Origin: Bradyrhizobium iriomotense
GTDB lineage: Bacteria > Pseudomonadota > Alphaproteobacteria > Rhizobiales > Xanthobacteraceae
Direction of reading: 5' to 3'
Assembly (NCBI RefSeq): GCF_030160715.1
Contig: NZ_BSOW01000017.1
Coordinates: 62,001-126,000, forward strand
DNA: 64,000 nucleotides
Part shown: positions 1 to 10,611 of the stretch, piece after piece
Layout of the letters: each line of letters begins with the position of its first letter
Numbering within the stretch: position 1 is the first letter of the stretch
Position numbers and translations under genes: made by a program
The notes under the pieces: generated by a model
What the model was told of the DNA's origin: nothing
Seen by the model: only the letters and a program-made list of their open reading frames with translations
Database searches by the model: none

Positions 1-421
1 TGCTCACGGGGCTGCTGGAGCCGAAGTCGCCGCCCGGCTCCTCGCCGAAGCTGCCGCCTCCCCCGCCGCCACGACCATCGAGCATGGTGAGGGTTGAGTT
101 GAAGCCCTGAAGCACCACCTCGGTGGAGTACTTCTCCACACCGCTCTGGTCGGTCCATTTGCGGGTTTGGAGCGCACCCTCGACGTAAATCTTGGCGCCC
201 TTCTTCAGGTACTGTTCGGCAACCTTGCAGAGCCCTTCATTGAAGATCACGACGCGGTGCCACTCCGTCTTTTCCTTGCGCTCACCGGTCGCCTTGTCGC
301 GCCAGGTCTCCGAGGTCGCGACACTCAAATTCGCGATCGGCCGCCCGTCTTGGGTGCGGCGAATCTCCGGATCCTTGCCGAGGTTGCCGACCAGAATGAC
401 CTTGTTGACGCTTCCCGCCAT
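1..421 (-). CDS. ssb: single-stranded DNA-binding protein SSB (C-terminus beyond window)
   Basis: Begins at 421 with MAGSVNKVILVGNLGKDPEI and continues into an OB fold (WRDKATGERKEKTEWHRVV, then YLKKGAKIYVEGALQTRKW), the signature of bacterial SSB. About 140 codons are visible. The last ones are a Gly-rich linker (RGGGGGGSFGEEPGG); the acidic tip that binds partner proteins lies outside the window. SSB coats single-stranded DNA in replication, recombination and repair. A perfect alphaproteobacterial SOS box lies 159 bp upstream (580-594), so damage induction is likely. The downstream end is missing only because the window starts here. Confidence 0.96.
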   Translation of the reverse strand, partial: MAGSVNKVILVGNLGKDPEIRRTQDGRPIANLSVATSETWRDKATGERKEKTEWHRVVIFNEGLCKVAEQYLKKGAKIYVEGALQTRKWTDQSGVEKYSTEVVLQGFNSTLTMLDGRGGGGGGSFGEEPGGDFGSSSPVS

Positions 422-868
422 CGCCGCTCTCCACTCGCAAACTGCGAAATTGTTCGAAAAAGCCGGAGCCGCGCCAAAACCGCTCGCTGCCGCTTGCTGA
501 GGGACCCTATACGCTCGCGCACGTCGCCGAGCCCGCAGTCCCGCAGGTTATCCCCATATATAGCACCGCGCTCCGCAGCGTTCCAGCTTTGTTCCTGCAC
601 GGCGGTGACGGGGTACGCCCGCAACATGAGGTTGCATGTCCAGGAAATCATCGGAACCGCATGGAACTTTTCCGGGTTCCCGCGAATGGGAAATAATGCT
701 TAACATTCATTACCTTAGTACCGATTCAGTTCGCTGCCGACTGTTGCTTTTGGGAGACGGACTCTGCCGACAAATCGGACTAGGTTCGCCGCGACATCAA
801 TTCATTGGGCGTCGCGCCTGATTGACCGCTTCGGGGACCAGAGAAGCGGCAAAGCCGGAGGGACAGAA
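422..868. other. intergenic region between ssb and the first barrel gene
   Basis: 447 bases with no convincing gene. It holds the ssb SOS box (580-594) and must carry the divergent promoters of ssb and of the outer-membrane gene at 869. The possible short reading frames on either strand have no recognisable content. The stretch from about 660 to 740 is relatively AT-rich and may contain the barrel-gene promoter, but I cannot place -35/-10 elements. Confidence 0.5.
580..594 (-). promoter_or_regulatory. LexA (SOS) box upstream of ssb
   Basis: GTTCCAGCTTTGTTC fits GTTC-N7-GTTC, the LexA operator consensus of alphaproteobacteria. It sits 159 bp upstream of the ssb start, which implies a fairly long leader. 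The matching box before uvrA in this same window supports a real SOS signal. LexA binding itself is inferred. Confidence 0.75.
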
Positions 869-1627
869 ATGAAAAAGATTTTGGTGGGAGCCATTGGTGC
901 AGTTGCGTTGAGCCTGTCGGCTCCGGCGAGCGCGGCGGATCTCGCCGCACGTCCGTACGTGAAGGCTCCGCCCCCGGCGATCGCCGCGGTGTACGACTGG
1001 AGCGGCTTCTACATCGGCATCAACGGCGGCGGCGGCTCGGCCCACAAATGCTGGGACTTCGTGGACAGCACCGGCGTTCCCGGCAGTCTCGTGGGTGAAG
1101 GCTGCCACAATGCGACCGGGGGCACGGTCGGTGGCCAGATCGGCTATCGCTGGCAGTCGGGCCAGTGGGTGTTTGGTGCGGAGGGCCAAGGCAACTGGGC
1201 CGACTTCCGTGGCGACAACACCAGCGCCGTCTTCCCGACGGACCGCAACCGTTCGCGCATCGACGCCTTCGGCCTGATCACCGGCCAGGTCGGTTATGCC
1301 TGGAACAACGTGCTGTTCTATGTGAAGGGCGGCGCTGCGGTTGTCGGCGACAAGTATGACTTCTTCGACATTCCGACAGGCGCGCTGCTGGCTTCGGCCA
1401 ACGAGACCCGTTGGGGCGGCACGGTCGGCGCCGGCCTCGAATTCGGCTTTGCGCCGAACTGGTCGGTGGGCGTCGAGTACAACCACCTCTTCCTCGGCCA
1501 CCGCACGATCGGCTTCACGACGCCGGGTGGCATCGCGGCTGGAAGCGACCGAATCAGCCAGGACGTCGACATGGGCCTCGTCCGCCTGAACTATCGCTGG
1601 GGCGGCCCGCTGATCGCGAAGTACTGA
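869..1627 (+). CDS. outer-membrane beta-barrel protein (Omp25/Omp31-like), copy 1
   Basis: 252 aa. A Lys-rich signal peptide (MKKILVGAIGAVALSL...ASAADLAARPY) is cleaved near residue 22. The mature protein has the porin-like barrel pattern of rhizobial Omp25/RopB relatives: WSGFYIGINGGGG near the start, alternating aromatic/hydrophobic strands (QIGYRWQSGQWVFGAEGQG, AGLEFGFAPNWSVGVEYNH), and a terminal strand ending in aromatic Tyr (NYRWGGPLIAKY), as needed for BAM insertion. The start is supported by GGAGGG 6 nt before the ATG. First of three tandem paralogues. These barrels are usually abundant structural proteins; I infer no specific transport function. A strong terminator follows. Confidence 0.93.
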   Translation: MKKILVGAIGAVALSLSAPASAADLAARPYVKAPPPAIAAVYDWSGFYIGINGGGGSAHKCWDFVDSTGVPGSLVGEGCHNATGGTVGGQIGYRWQSGQWVFGAEGQGNWADFRGDNTSAVFPTDRNRSRIDAFGLITGQVGYAWNNVLFYVKGGAAVVGDKYDFFDIPTGALLASANETRWGGTVGAGLEFGFAPNWSVGVEYNHLFLGHRTIGFTTPGGIAAGSDRISQDVDMGLVRLNYRWGGPLIAKY

Positions 1628-1650
1628 TCTCCGCCAAGCTCTTCCTGTCG

Positions 1651-1679
1651 AAAAGGCCGGCCTCGCGCCGGCCTTTTTG
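1651..1679 (+). terminator. rho-independent terminator after barrel copy 1
   Basis: Stem AGGCCGGC/GCCGGCCT around a short CGC loop, preceded by an A-run and followed by TTTTT. Nearly the same hairpin recurs after copies 2 and 3. Confidence 0.9.
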
Positions 1680-1869
1680 CTGCGCGGGTACAGCCGGCGT
1701 GAATAGGTCAGCCATACTCACACGTTTTCCGCGTGGTGTGGCATCTCGGGTACACAACTTGCGGCTTCACTGGTGTAGACACGACATCAGTTGGACCACG
1801 GCGCGTCCGATGTCCTTCCCGCGCACGGAAGGCAAAAACAGAAACTGTGACCTGGGATTAATTTTGAAA

Positions 1870-2628
1870 ATGAAGAAGGTTTTGTTGGCTTCGGCCAGTT
1901 TGTTCGCACTCAGCGCGTTCGCTCCGGCCATGGCTGCCGACCTGGCGGCCCGCCCCTACACCAAGGCACCCGTTGCTGCAGTTGCCGTCTATGACTGGAC
2001 CGGCTTCTACCTCGGCCTCAACGCAGGTGGCGGCTCGAGCCACAATTGCTGGGATCTGATCAATGTCGGCGGCGTCCCCGGCGGTCCGGTGGCTGAAGGC
2101 TGCCACAACGCGACCGGCGGCATGGTCGGTGGCCAGGTCGGCTATCGCTGGCAGGCCACGAACTGGGTGTTCGGCCTCGAAGCCCAGGGCGACTGGGCTG
2201 ATCTCAAGGGATCGAACACGAGCCTGGCGTTGGGCGGCATCGGCGCGAACAACACCAAGATCGACGCGATCGGCCTGTTCACCGGTCAGGTCGGTTACGC
2301 TTGGAGCAGCGTGCTCTGGTACGTGAAGGGCGGCGCGGCCGTCACCCACAACAAGTACCGCGGCACCTTCGTCGGAACCGACACCGAGTTCGACAGCGCC
2401 AGCGAAACGCGCTGGGGCGCGGCGGTCGGCACCGGAATCGAGTTCGGCTTTGCGCCGAACTGGTCGGTGGCGATCGAGTACGACCACCTGTTCATGGACA
2501 AGCGGGACGTCACCTTCCCTGCGACCGCATTTGCAGCCTCCCGCATCGACACCATCAAGCAGGATGTCGACATGGCCACGGTACGCGTGAACTACCGCTT
2601 CGGTGGCCCGGTGATCGCGAAGTACTAA
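1870..2628 (+). CDS. outer-membrane beta-barrel protein (Omp25/Omp31-like), copy 2
   Basis: 252 aa from ATG 1870 (MKKVLLASASLFALSAFAPAMAADLAARPY). An in-frame TTG two codons earlier (1864) is also possible. Signal peptide cleaved around AMA/ADLA. The barrel aligns along its whole length with the genes at 869 and 2821: WTGFYLGLNAGGGS, VGYRWQATNWVFGLEAQGDW, IEFGFAPNWSVAIEYDHLFM and terminal VNYRFGGPVIAKY. The open frame extends far upstream, but that part is only the out-of-frame end of copy 1 plus spacer. It lies 191 bp past the copy 1 terminator, so it probably has its own promoter. A strong terminator follows. Confidence 0.93.
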   Translation: MKKVLLASASLFALSAFAPAMAADLAARPYTKAPVAAVAVYDWTGFYLGLNAGGGSSHNCWDLINVGGVPGGPVAEGCHNATGGMVGGQVGYRWQATNWVFGLEAQGDWADLKGSNTSLALGGIGANNTKIDAIGLFTGQVGYAWSSVLWYVKGGAAVTHNKYRGTFVGTDTEFDSASETRWGAAVGTGIEFGFAPNWSVAIEYDHLFMDKRDVTFPATAFAASRIDTIKQDVDMATVRVNYRFGGPVIAKY

Positions 2629-2656
2629 GCTTCGACAGACGATCAATTCTCGACGG

Positions 2657-2685
2657 AAAGGCCGGCCTTCGCGCCGGCCTTTTTG
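2657..2685 (+). terminator. rho-independent terminator after barrel copy 2
   Basis: GAAAGGCCGGC stem with TTCGC loop and GCCGGCCTTTTTG. The preceding spacer (GACGATCAATTCTCGAC) is almost identical to that after copy 3, so the duplication unit included the 3' flank. Confidence 0.9.
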
Positions 2686-2820
2686 TTTGTGGCGGGATAG
2701 ACCTATTTCCGCATCGCATTAAGCAGTTCCAGTCTCGCAACCCTGTGGCCTTGGGGTGACAGACGGACGCAGCCACATGTCGTAGTTTCGGTCGAACACA
2801 ACTTGGGACTGGAGACTAAA

Positions 2821-3609
2821 TTGAAGAAGATCCTGCTTGCCGCGATCGGCGCAATTTCGATGACCGTTTCGGCTTCGGCAGCGGATTTGGCGGCGCGCCC
2901 CTACGTCAAGGCGCCAGTGGCGCCTGCGCCGATCTATAACTGGGCTGGTCTTTATATCGGTCTGAACGGCGGTGGCGCGTCGAGCCACAATTGCTGGGAT
3001 ATCAACGGCCTCGACTTCATCCTCAGCGGTACCATTTTTCCGATCTCACCCGCCGTGAGCGAAGGTTGCCACAACGCCACCGGTGGGCTGGCAGGCGGCC
3101 AGATTGGTTACCGCTGGCAAGCATCGAATTGGGTGTTTGGCTTGGAAGCCCAGGGCGATTGGGCGAACCTGAAGGGCTCCAATGCGAGCCCGTTCTTCGC
3201 CGCCCTTGGCGGTTGGACGAACCAGACCAAGATTGACGCGATTGGACTGTTCACAGGTCAGGTCGGTTACGCCTGGAACAACGTTCTTTGGTACGTGAAG
3301 GGTGGCGCTGCGCTGACCCACGACAAGTACAACGGCATCTTCAACCCAACCGGACTCACGATTGACCAGGCAAGCGAAACCCGCTGGGGCGGCGCGGTCG
3401 GAACAGGGCTCGAATTTGGCTTCGCGCCCGGCTGGTCGGTTGCCATCGAATACGATCATCTGTTCATGGGCAGCCGCACCATCGGCTTGGCGACGACCAC
3501 TGTTCTTCCCGGCACCGTCTTCCGCACCGACAATATCAGACAGGACGTCGATATGGGCACCGTTCGCCTGAACTACACCTTCGGCGGCCCGGTGGTCGCG
3601 AAGTACTGA
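2821..3609 (+). CDS. outer-membrane beta-barrel protein (Omp25/Omp31-like), copy 3, TTG start
   Basis: 262 aa from TTG 2821 (encoded LKKILLAAIGAISM, read with fMet). GGAG at 2811-2814 is 6 nt before this TTG. No ATG lies at the equivalent position, and an alternative TTG at 2803 would put non-signal residues in front. Signal peptide ends at ASA/ADLAARPY. The barrel matches copies 1 and 2 but carries a longer first extracellular loop (DFILSGTIFPISPAVS). C-terminus NYTFGGPVVAKY. It looks closer to copy 2 than to copy 1. A rare start codon on a presumably abundant protein suggests it is translated less than its neighbours. Confidence 0.9.
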   Translation: MKKILLAAIGAISMTVSASAADLAARPYVKAPVAPAPIYNWAGLYIGLNGGGASSHNCWDINGLDFILSGTIFPISPAVSEGCHNATGGLAGGQIGYRWQASNWVFGLEAQGDWANLKGSNASPFFAALGGWTNQTKIDAIGLFTGQVGYAWNNVLWYVKGGAALTHDKYNGIFNPTGLTIDQASETRWGGAVGTGLEFGFAPGWSVAIEYDHLFMGSRTIGLATTTVLPGTVFRTDNIRQDVDMGTVRLNYTFGGPVVAKY

Positions 3610-3637
3610 GCTTCGGCAGACGATCAATTCTCGACCG

Positions 3638-3668
3638 AAAGGCCGGCCTAGCGCCGGCCTTTTTGTTT
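3638..3668 (+). terminator. rho-independent terminator after barrel copy 3
   Basis: AAAGGCCGGCC/TA/GCGCCGGCCTTTTTG hairpin, the third near-identical copy in the array. Confidence 0.9.
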
Positions 3669-3763
3669 ATTCCGGATGCATGCCGCGCCGGACTCCTGCC
3701 ACGTGCTGCCAGCGCGCCAACAATCCGTTGACGATTCGCAACTCGCACTGGAAATCCGGCCCC

Positions 3764-3778
3764 GTTCTTCCTACGTTC
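3764..3778 (+). promoter_or_regulatory. LexA (SOS) box upstream of uvrA
   Basis: GTTCTTCCTACGTTC, a perfect GTTC-N7-GTTC, 113 bp before the uvrA ATG. SOS control of uvrA is established in bacteria and this consensus is the alphaproteobacterial form. Confidence 0.82.
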
Positions 3779-3891
3779 GCGGCATACCCATTGGCGTCCG
3801 TCCCCGGTTCCGGGCGAAGGCGCGCCTGAACGTCGGCGCGCGCAGCGCCTGTGGGTATTTCCTTTGGGAATTTTCCTTGGGGACCACCAGG

Positions 3892-6867
<2,976 letters not shown>

Positions 6868-6922
6868 CTCGCGGCCTGGAGTTTGATGATTTCGGGAATC
6901 AGGCCGCCATTGAGTGTCCGCG

Positions 6923-7246
6923 ATGCCCAGCCAGAACTATGCGCTCTTTCGCAACGCCATCCTCGCCGAACAGCAGGTGACCTGCGTCTATGAAGGCCGC
7001 CGTCGCGAGCTGTGCCCACATATCATCGGTACCAACAGACACGGCGAGGAAGTGGTATTGGCCTGGCAGTTTGCCGGCGAGAGTAGCGGCAAGCTGCCAC
7101 AATGGCGCTACCTGCGGCTGGCGAATGTTAGCAAGGGCCGAACCCGCGACGGCCGCTGGCACGAGGGCGGGTCCCACCGCACCACGCAGACCTGCGTGAC
7201 CGACATCGATCTCGATATCAATGTTCACGTACGCAAGTTGCGCTGA
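6923..7246 (+). CDS. small WYL-like domain protein, function unknown
   Basis: 107 aa from ATG 6923 (a GTG at 6914 is an alternative). The pattern ILAEQQVTCVYEGRRRELCPHIIG followed by VVLAWQFAG and PQWRYLRLANV resembles a lone WYL domain, a ligand- or nucleic-acid-sensing fold usually attached to an HTH in regulators of defence and DNA damage. No HTH is present here. The C-terminal third (THRTTQTCVTDIDLDINV-like) is not recognisable. It lies 55 bp after uvrA on the same strand, so co-transcription is possible. The WYL assignment is pattern-based and tentative. Confidence 0.6.
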   Translation: MPSQNYALFRNAILAEQQVTCVYEGRRRELCPHIIGTNRHGEEVVLAWQFAGESSGKLPQWRYLRLANVSKGRTRDGRWHEGGSHRTTQTCVTDIDLDINVHVRKLR

Positions 7247-7260
7247 CCCGACCTTTGATG

Positions 7261-7596
7261 CTAGCAGCCGACGAATTCAATGACCGCTTCGTCCCGTCCA
7301 ACGGCCTCGCCGATTTGTGGCATGGCGCTTAGAAGTTGGTCTATCAGCGTGCGATCGTCGATATTGCCAACGCGAACCCACAGCACGATCGGCCCTTCAC
7401 CTTTTGCGACGCGAAGAAGCGAGAAGTCGCGGTCCTTGGTGACGAGAACGGCTGATCGAGACGTTGCCTCATCCCAAATCACTCCGTCCGTCGCGGTCGC
7501 CAGCCCAAGTTCGACAACATGCGCTGCATCGAATCCGGCCTGACGCATGGCCCGCGCGAGAGCAGGTGGGAGCTGAGCATCGATCAGGTAGAGCAA
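7261..7596 (-). CDS. DUF5615 PIN-like toxin
   Basis: 111 aa. LIDAQLPPALARAMRQAGFDAAHV...ATDGVIWDEA and LVTKDRDF show the conserved acidic residues of the DUF5615/Mut7-C PIN-like family, presumed RNases that pair with DUF433 antitoxins. The start codon is TTG at 7596, one base after the TAG stop of the upstream DUF433 gene, so translation is tightly coupled. RNase activity is inferred from the family. Confidence 0.85.
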   Translation of the reverse strand: MLYLIDAQLPPALARAMRQAGFDAAHVVELGLATATDGVIWDEATSRSAVLVTKDRDFSLLRVAKGEGPIVLWVRVGNIDDRTLIDQLLSAMPQIGEAVGRDEAVIEFVGC

Positions 7597-7597
7597 G

Positions 7598-7825
7598 CTA
7601 TTTGGCCGCTATGATCGGGTGATCGACCTGACGGGCAGCATAGGCGAGCGCCGCATCGATATCGGCATCTTCGAGATACGGATAGTCCTCCAGAATGCTC
7701 TCCCGCGACTGTCCGGCCGACAGCAGGCCTAAGACGTCACCGACTGTGATGCGCAGATCGCGAATACATGGACGACCATGCATGCGCTGCGGATCGATCG
7801 TAATTCTTGCCAGTAGCTCCGACAT
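7598..7825 (-). CDS. DUF433 antitoxin
   Basis: 75 aa. ITIDPQRMHGRPCIRDLRITVGDVLGLLSAG is the DUF433 signature (GxPxIrgtRi.V), a short winged-helix antitoxin that normally precedes a DUF5615 toxin and represses the pair. An AGAGGTGA ribosome site lies just upstream of the ATG at 7825. First gene of the two-gene cassette. Confidence 0.88.
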   Translation of the reverse strand: MSELLARITIDPQRMHGRPCIRDLRITVGDVLGLLSAGQSRESILEDYPYLEDADIDAALAYAARQVDHPIIAAK

Positions 7826-7925
7826 CTGTCACCTCTGCGTATTCAATATATAGCATCTTTGATTGCACCTGTCAGCGCGTCACGATCGAACGAGGCGCGC
7901 GTTCTGCCGAATGCGTCTTCCCTCA

Positions 7926-8576
7926 ATGCCCTACTCCCTCGCCATCTTCGATCTCGACGGCACGCTGGCCGACAGCTTTCCCTGGTTCCTGCGCACCATC
8001 AACGACGTCGCCGACCGCTTCGGCTTTCGCCGCGTCGCGGATGAGGAGGTCGAGGGGCTGCGGCATGCCTCGACGCGCGAGATCCTGAGGCGGCTCGAGG
8101 TGCCCGTGTGGAAGCTGCCGGCGATTGCGCGGCATGCGCGGCGGCTGAAGGCCGAGGCCGCGGCGGAGATTTCCCTGTTCGCCGGCGTCGAGACCATGCT
8201 GCAGACGCTGGCCGCAAGCGGCGTGCAGCTCGCGCTGGTGACCTCGGACAGCGAAGCCAATGCGCGTGAGAAGTTAGGTGCGGCAGCTAACCTGTTCGCG
8301 CATTTCGACTGCGCCGCCTCGCTGTTCGGCAAGCCGGCCAAATTCCGCCGGGTTATCCGCCGCGCCGGCGTGCAGCCGGCACAGGTCATCGCCATCGGCG
8401 ACGAGGTCCGCGACATCGAGGCTGCGCGTGCGGTTGGCATCGCCTGCGGCGCGGTCAGCTGGGGCTATGCCGCGCCGGCGGCGTTGCAGGCGCTTGCGCC
8501 CGATCACATGTTCGAACATATGCGCGACATTGCGGATACCTTAAGCGGAAGCGTAGGGTGGATTAGCGAAGCGTAA
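7926..8576 (+). CDS. HAD-superfamily phosphatase (phosphoglycolate-phosphatase-like)
   Basis: 216 aa. HAD motif I IFDLDGTLAD (nucleophile and acid/base Asp), motif II LVTSDS, motif III Lys in GKPAKFRR, motif IV IGDEVRDIEAA. The cap-1 arrangement and length fit the Gph-like subfamily; the substrate is unknown. ATG 7926 (MPYSLAIF) is preferred over upstream ATGs because motif I must be close to the N-terminus. The last eight or so codons (GSVGWISEA) and the stop lie inside a dispersed palindromic repeat, so the C-terminal tail is repeat-derived. Confidence 0.88.
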   Translation: MPYSLAIFDLDGTLADSFPWFLRTINDVADRFGFRRVADEEVEGLRHASTREILRRLEVPVWKLPAIARHARRLKAEAAAEISLFAGVETMLQTLAASGVQLALVTSDSEANAREKLGAAANLFAHFDCAASLFGKPAKFRRVIRRAGVQPAQVIAIGDEVRDIEAARAVGIACGAVSWGYAAPAALQALAPDHMFEHMRDIADTLSGSVGWISEA

Positions 8577-8631
8577 TCCACCACCTTTGTCGGCATGGTG
8601 GGTTACGCCTTACGGCCAACCCACCCTACGA
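8550..8631. repeat. palindromic dispersed repeat (GTAGGGTGG type)
   Basis: GCGTAGGGTGGATTAGCGAAGC at the left is mirrored by GGCCAACCCACCCTACGA at the right, with the internal inverted pair GTAATCCACC/GGTGGGTTAC. It overlaps the stop codon of the HAD gene and ends just before the nucleoside hydrolase. Such REP-like palindromes are common between Bradyrhizobium genes. Confidence 0.75.
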
Positions 8632-8647
8632 ACTGTTCGGGAAAACG

Positions 8648-9571
8648 ATGATACCCCTCACGGACGCAGCCCGCCTGAAACTCCTGGCGCCGCCTGTCGG
8701 CAAGGTGCGCGTCGTGCTCGACACCGATACCTACAACGAAATCGACGATCAGTTCGCGCTCGTCCAGATGCTGCTCTCGAAGGAGCGCTTCGAGGTCGAG
8801 GCGATCCACGCCGCCCCATTCTTCAACGCGCGCGCGGACAGCCCGGGCCACGGCATGGAGCTGAGCTATCAGGAAATCCTGCGCCTGCTGGAGCGTCTGA
8901 AGGTTTCGCCTGACGGCCTGGTTCACCGCGGCGTCACCGACTATGTCGGCCCGGGGAAGGAAGCCCGCGAGGCGCCGGCGGTCGATGACATGATCGCGCG
9001 AGCGCGCGCCGGATCGCCTGACAAGCCGCTCTACATCGTTGCCATCGGTGCCATCAGCAACGTTGCCTCAGTGCTTCTCAAGGCACCGGATATCATGGAT
9101 CGCATCGTGGTCGTGTGGCTCGGCGGCCACGCGCTGGAATGGCCGCACACGATCGAGTTCAATCTCAAGCAGGATGTCGGCGGCGCCCAAGTGCTGTTCG
9201 ACAGCGGCGTGCCGCTGGTGCTCGTGCCGTGCAAGGGCGTCACCTCGCATCTTCACTCGACCGTGCCGGAGATCGAGCGTTACGTCGAACCTCACGGCAG
9301 CATCGGCGCGTTCCTGGCGATGCGCTTCAAGGACTACGCGTCCGATCACCTCGGCTGGTCCAAGGAAATCTGGGACATGGCGCCGGTCGGCTGGCTGCTC
9401 AATCCCATGTGGGCGCCGAGCGTGATCGTGCCGGCTCCGATCCTCACGGATCAGATGACGTGGAGCACCGATCGCCGGCGGCATCCGATCCGCTACGTGA
9501 CCTACGTGGATCGCAACCCGATCCTGAAGGATTTTTTCCTGAAATTGAAGGCGTTCTCCGAGGAAAAGTAG
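8648..9571 (+). CDS. nucleoside hydrolase (IUNH family)
   Basis: 307 aa. The N-terminal metal-binding motif VVLDTDTYNEIDDQFAL has the D-x-D...DD of ribonucleoside hydrolases, but with extra residues where the canonical form is DTDxGxDD. This fits an atypical subfamily. IEFNLKQDVGGAQVLFDS matches the second conserved block. It would cleave the N-glycosidic bond of a nucleoside; the substrate cannot be told. It stands alone between two repeat elements, so no operon context helps. Confidence 0.85.
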   Translation: MIPLTDAARLKLLAPPVGKVRVVLDTDTYNEIDDQFALVQMLLSKERFEVEAIHAAPFFNARADSPGHGMELSYQEILRLLERLKVSPDGLVHRGVTDYVGPGKEAREAPAVDDMIARARAGSPDKPLYIVAIGAISNVASVLLKAPDIMDRIVVVWLGGHALEWPHTIEFNLKQDVGGAQVLFDSGVPLVLVPCKGVTSHLHSTVPEIERYVEPHGSIGAFLAMRFKDYASDHLGWSKEIWDMAPVGWLLNPMWAPSVIVPAPILTDQMTWSTDRRRHPIRYVTYVDRNPILKDFFLKLKAFSEEK

Positions 9572-9578
9572 CCGTGCG

Positions 9579-9648
9579 GTAGCCCGGATGAGCGCAGCGA
9601 TATCCGGGGTTACAACTCCCGCATGTCGCTTCGCTCATGCGGGCTACA
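9579..9648. repeat. REP-like palindromic repeat
   Basis: GTAGCCCGGATGAGCGCAGC...GCGGGCTAC, with inner pairs CCGGATGAGC/ATATCCGGGG and CCCGCATG/CATGCGGG. It lies between convergent genes (nucleoside hydrolase and YVTN protein) and could act as a bidirectional terminator. Confidence 0.75.
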
Positions 9649-9658
9649 AACTCTCACG

Positions 9659-10609
9659 CTACTCTGTCCGCCTGAGAAACGCGCCAAACGCGCGCGGGCC
9701 GTCGCCGACCTTGACCTCGCCGATCAGCTTCAGCTCGACGGCATCGATGATGCTGAGCGAGTTGCTCTCCCAGTTCGCCACGATGATCCGCTTGCCGTCC
9801 GCGGTCGCCGCGATCCCTTCTGGATAGTCCCCGACGCTGATGCGCTTGACCGGCGCGAGGCTGGCAAGATCGAAAACGCTGACGGTGCCGTCATATTGGT
9901 CCGTGACGAAGCCGCGGCCCTGCGCCAACGCCACCGCATAGGGGCGCAGACCAGTCTTCACACGCCCGATCTCGCGGGAATCCGCGACATTGATGACCGA
10001 TACATCGTTCGATCCGACATTGGCGGTGTAGGCGCGCCGACCCTCGGCATCGATCGTTATGCCAAACGGGCGCACGCCGACCTTGATGACAGCCCGCCGC
10101 TCGCGCGTTGCGGTATCGATGACGGACACGCTGTCGGCATCGCGATCCGCCGAGAGCAGGAGATGCCCGTCTGGTGTCAGCGCAAGCCCCGATGGCGAAG
10201 CGCCGGTCGCGATTTCGGCGACCACACGCCGCGCGCTCGGATCGATCACACGAACCGCCGCAGCGTACCAGTCGGCCACATAAACTGTGGCACCATCTGG
10301 CGCTACAGCGACGCCAAGCGGACCACCGCCGACGTTGATCGTGGCGACAACCCGCCGGGCGACGGCATCGATCACCGACAGCGCCTTGGCTTCGGGACTC
10401 GTCACATAAGCGAAGCGACCGTCCGGGGTGACGGCGACGCCTGCGGGCTTACCGCCAATCGCGATAGTCGCGACCGGCCGTGCGGTCGCGAGGTCCACGA
10501 CCGTCAGCGTTTCGCTGAGCTGGTTGGTGACGAACGCCTCCTCGGCCGACGCACGGCCGAGGCCCAAAGCGAAGCCGGCGGCAAGCGCCGCCAACACCAG
10601 AACGCGCAC
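9659..10609 (-). CDS. secreted YVTN-family beta-propeller protein
   Basis: 316 aa with a signal peptide (MRVLVLAALAAGFALGLGRASAEE). The mature part consists of about seven repeats of the type VVDLATARPVATIAIGGKPAGVAVTPDG, the YVTN/PQQ-like propeller signature, with periplasmic location predicted. Proteins of this type often accompany PQQ-alcohol dehydrogenase modules, but no dehydrogenase or cytochrome is in the window. Its start lies two bases after the stop of the upstream MxaD-like gene, so the two form an operon. Confidence 0.88.
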   Translation of the reverse strand: MRVLVLAALAAGFALGLGRASAEEAFVTNQLSETLTVVDLATARPVATIAIGGKPAGVAVTPDGRFAYVTSPEAKALSVIDAVARRVVATINVGGGPLGVAVAPDGATVYVADWYAAAVRVIDPSARRVVAEIATGASPSGLALTPDGHLLLSADRDADSVSVIDTATRERRAVIKVGVRPFGITIDAEGRRAYTANVGSNDVSVINVADSREIGRVKTGLRPYAVALAQGRGFVTDQYDGTVSVFDLASLAPVKRISVGDYPEGIAATADGKRIIVANWESNSLSIIDAVELKLIGEVKVGDGPRAFGAFLRRTE

Positions 10610-10611
10610 GC

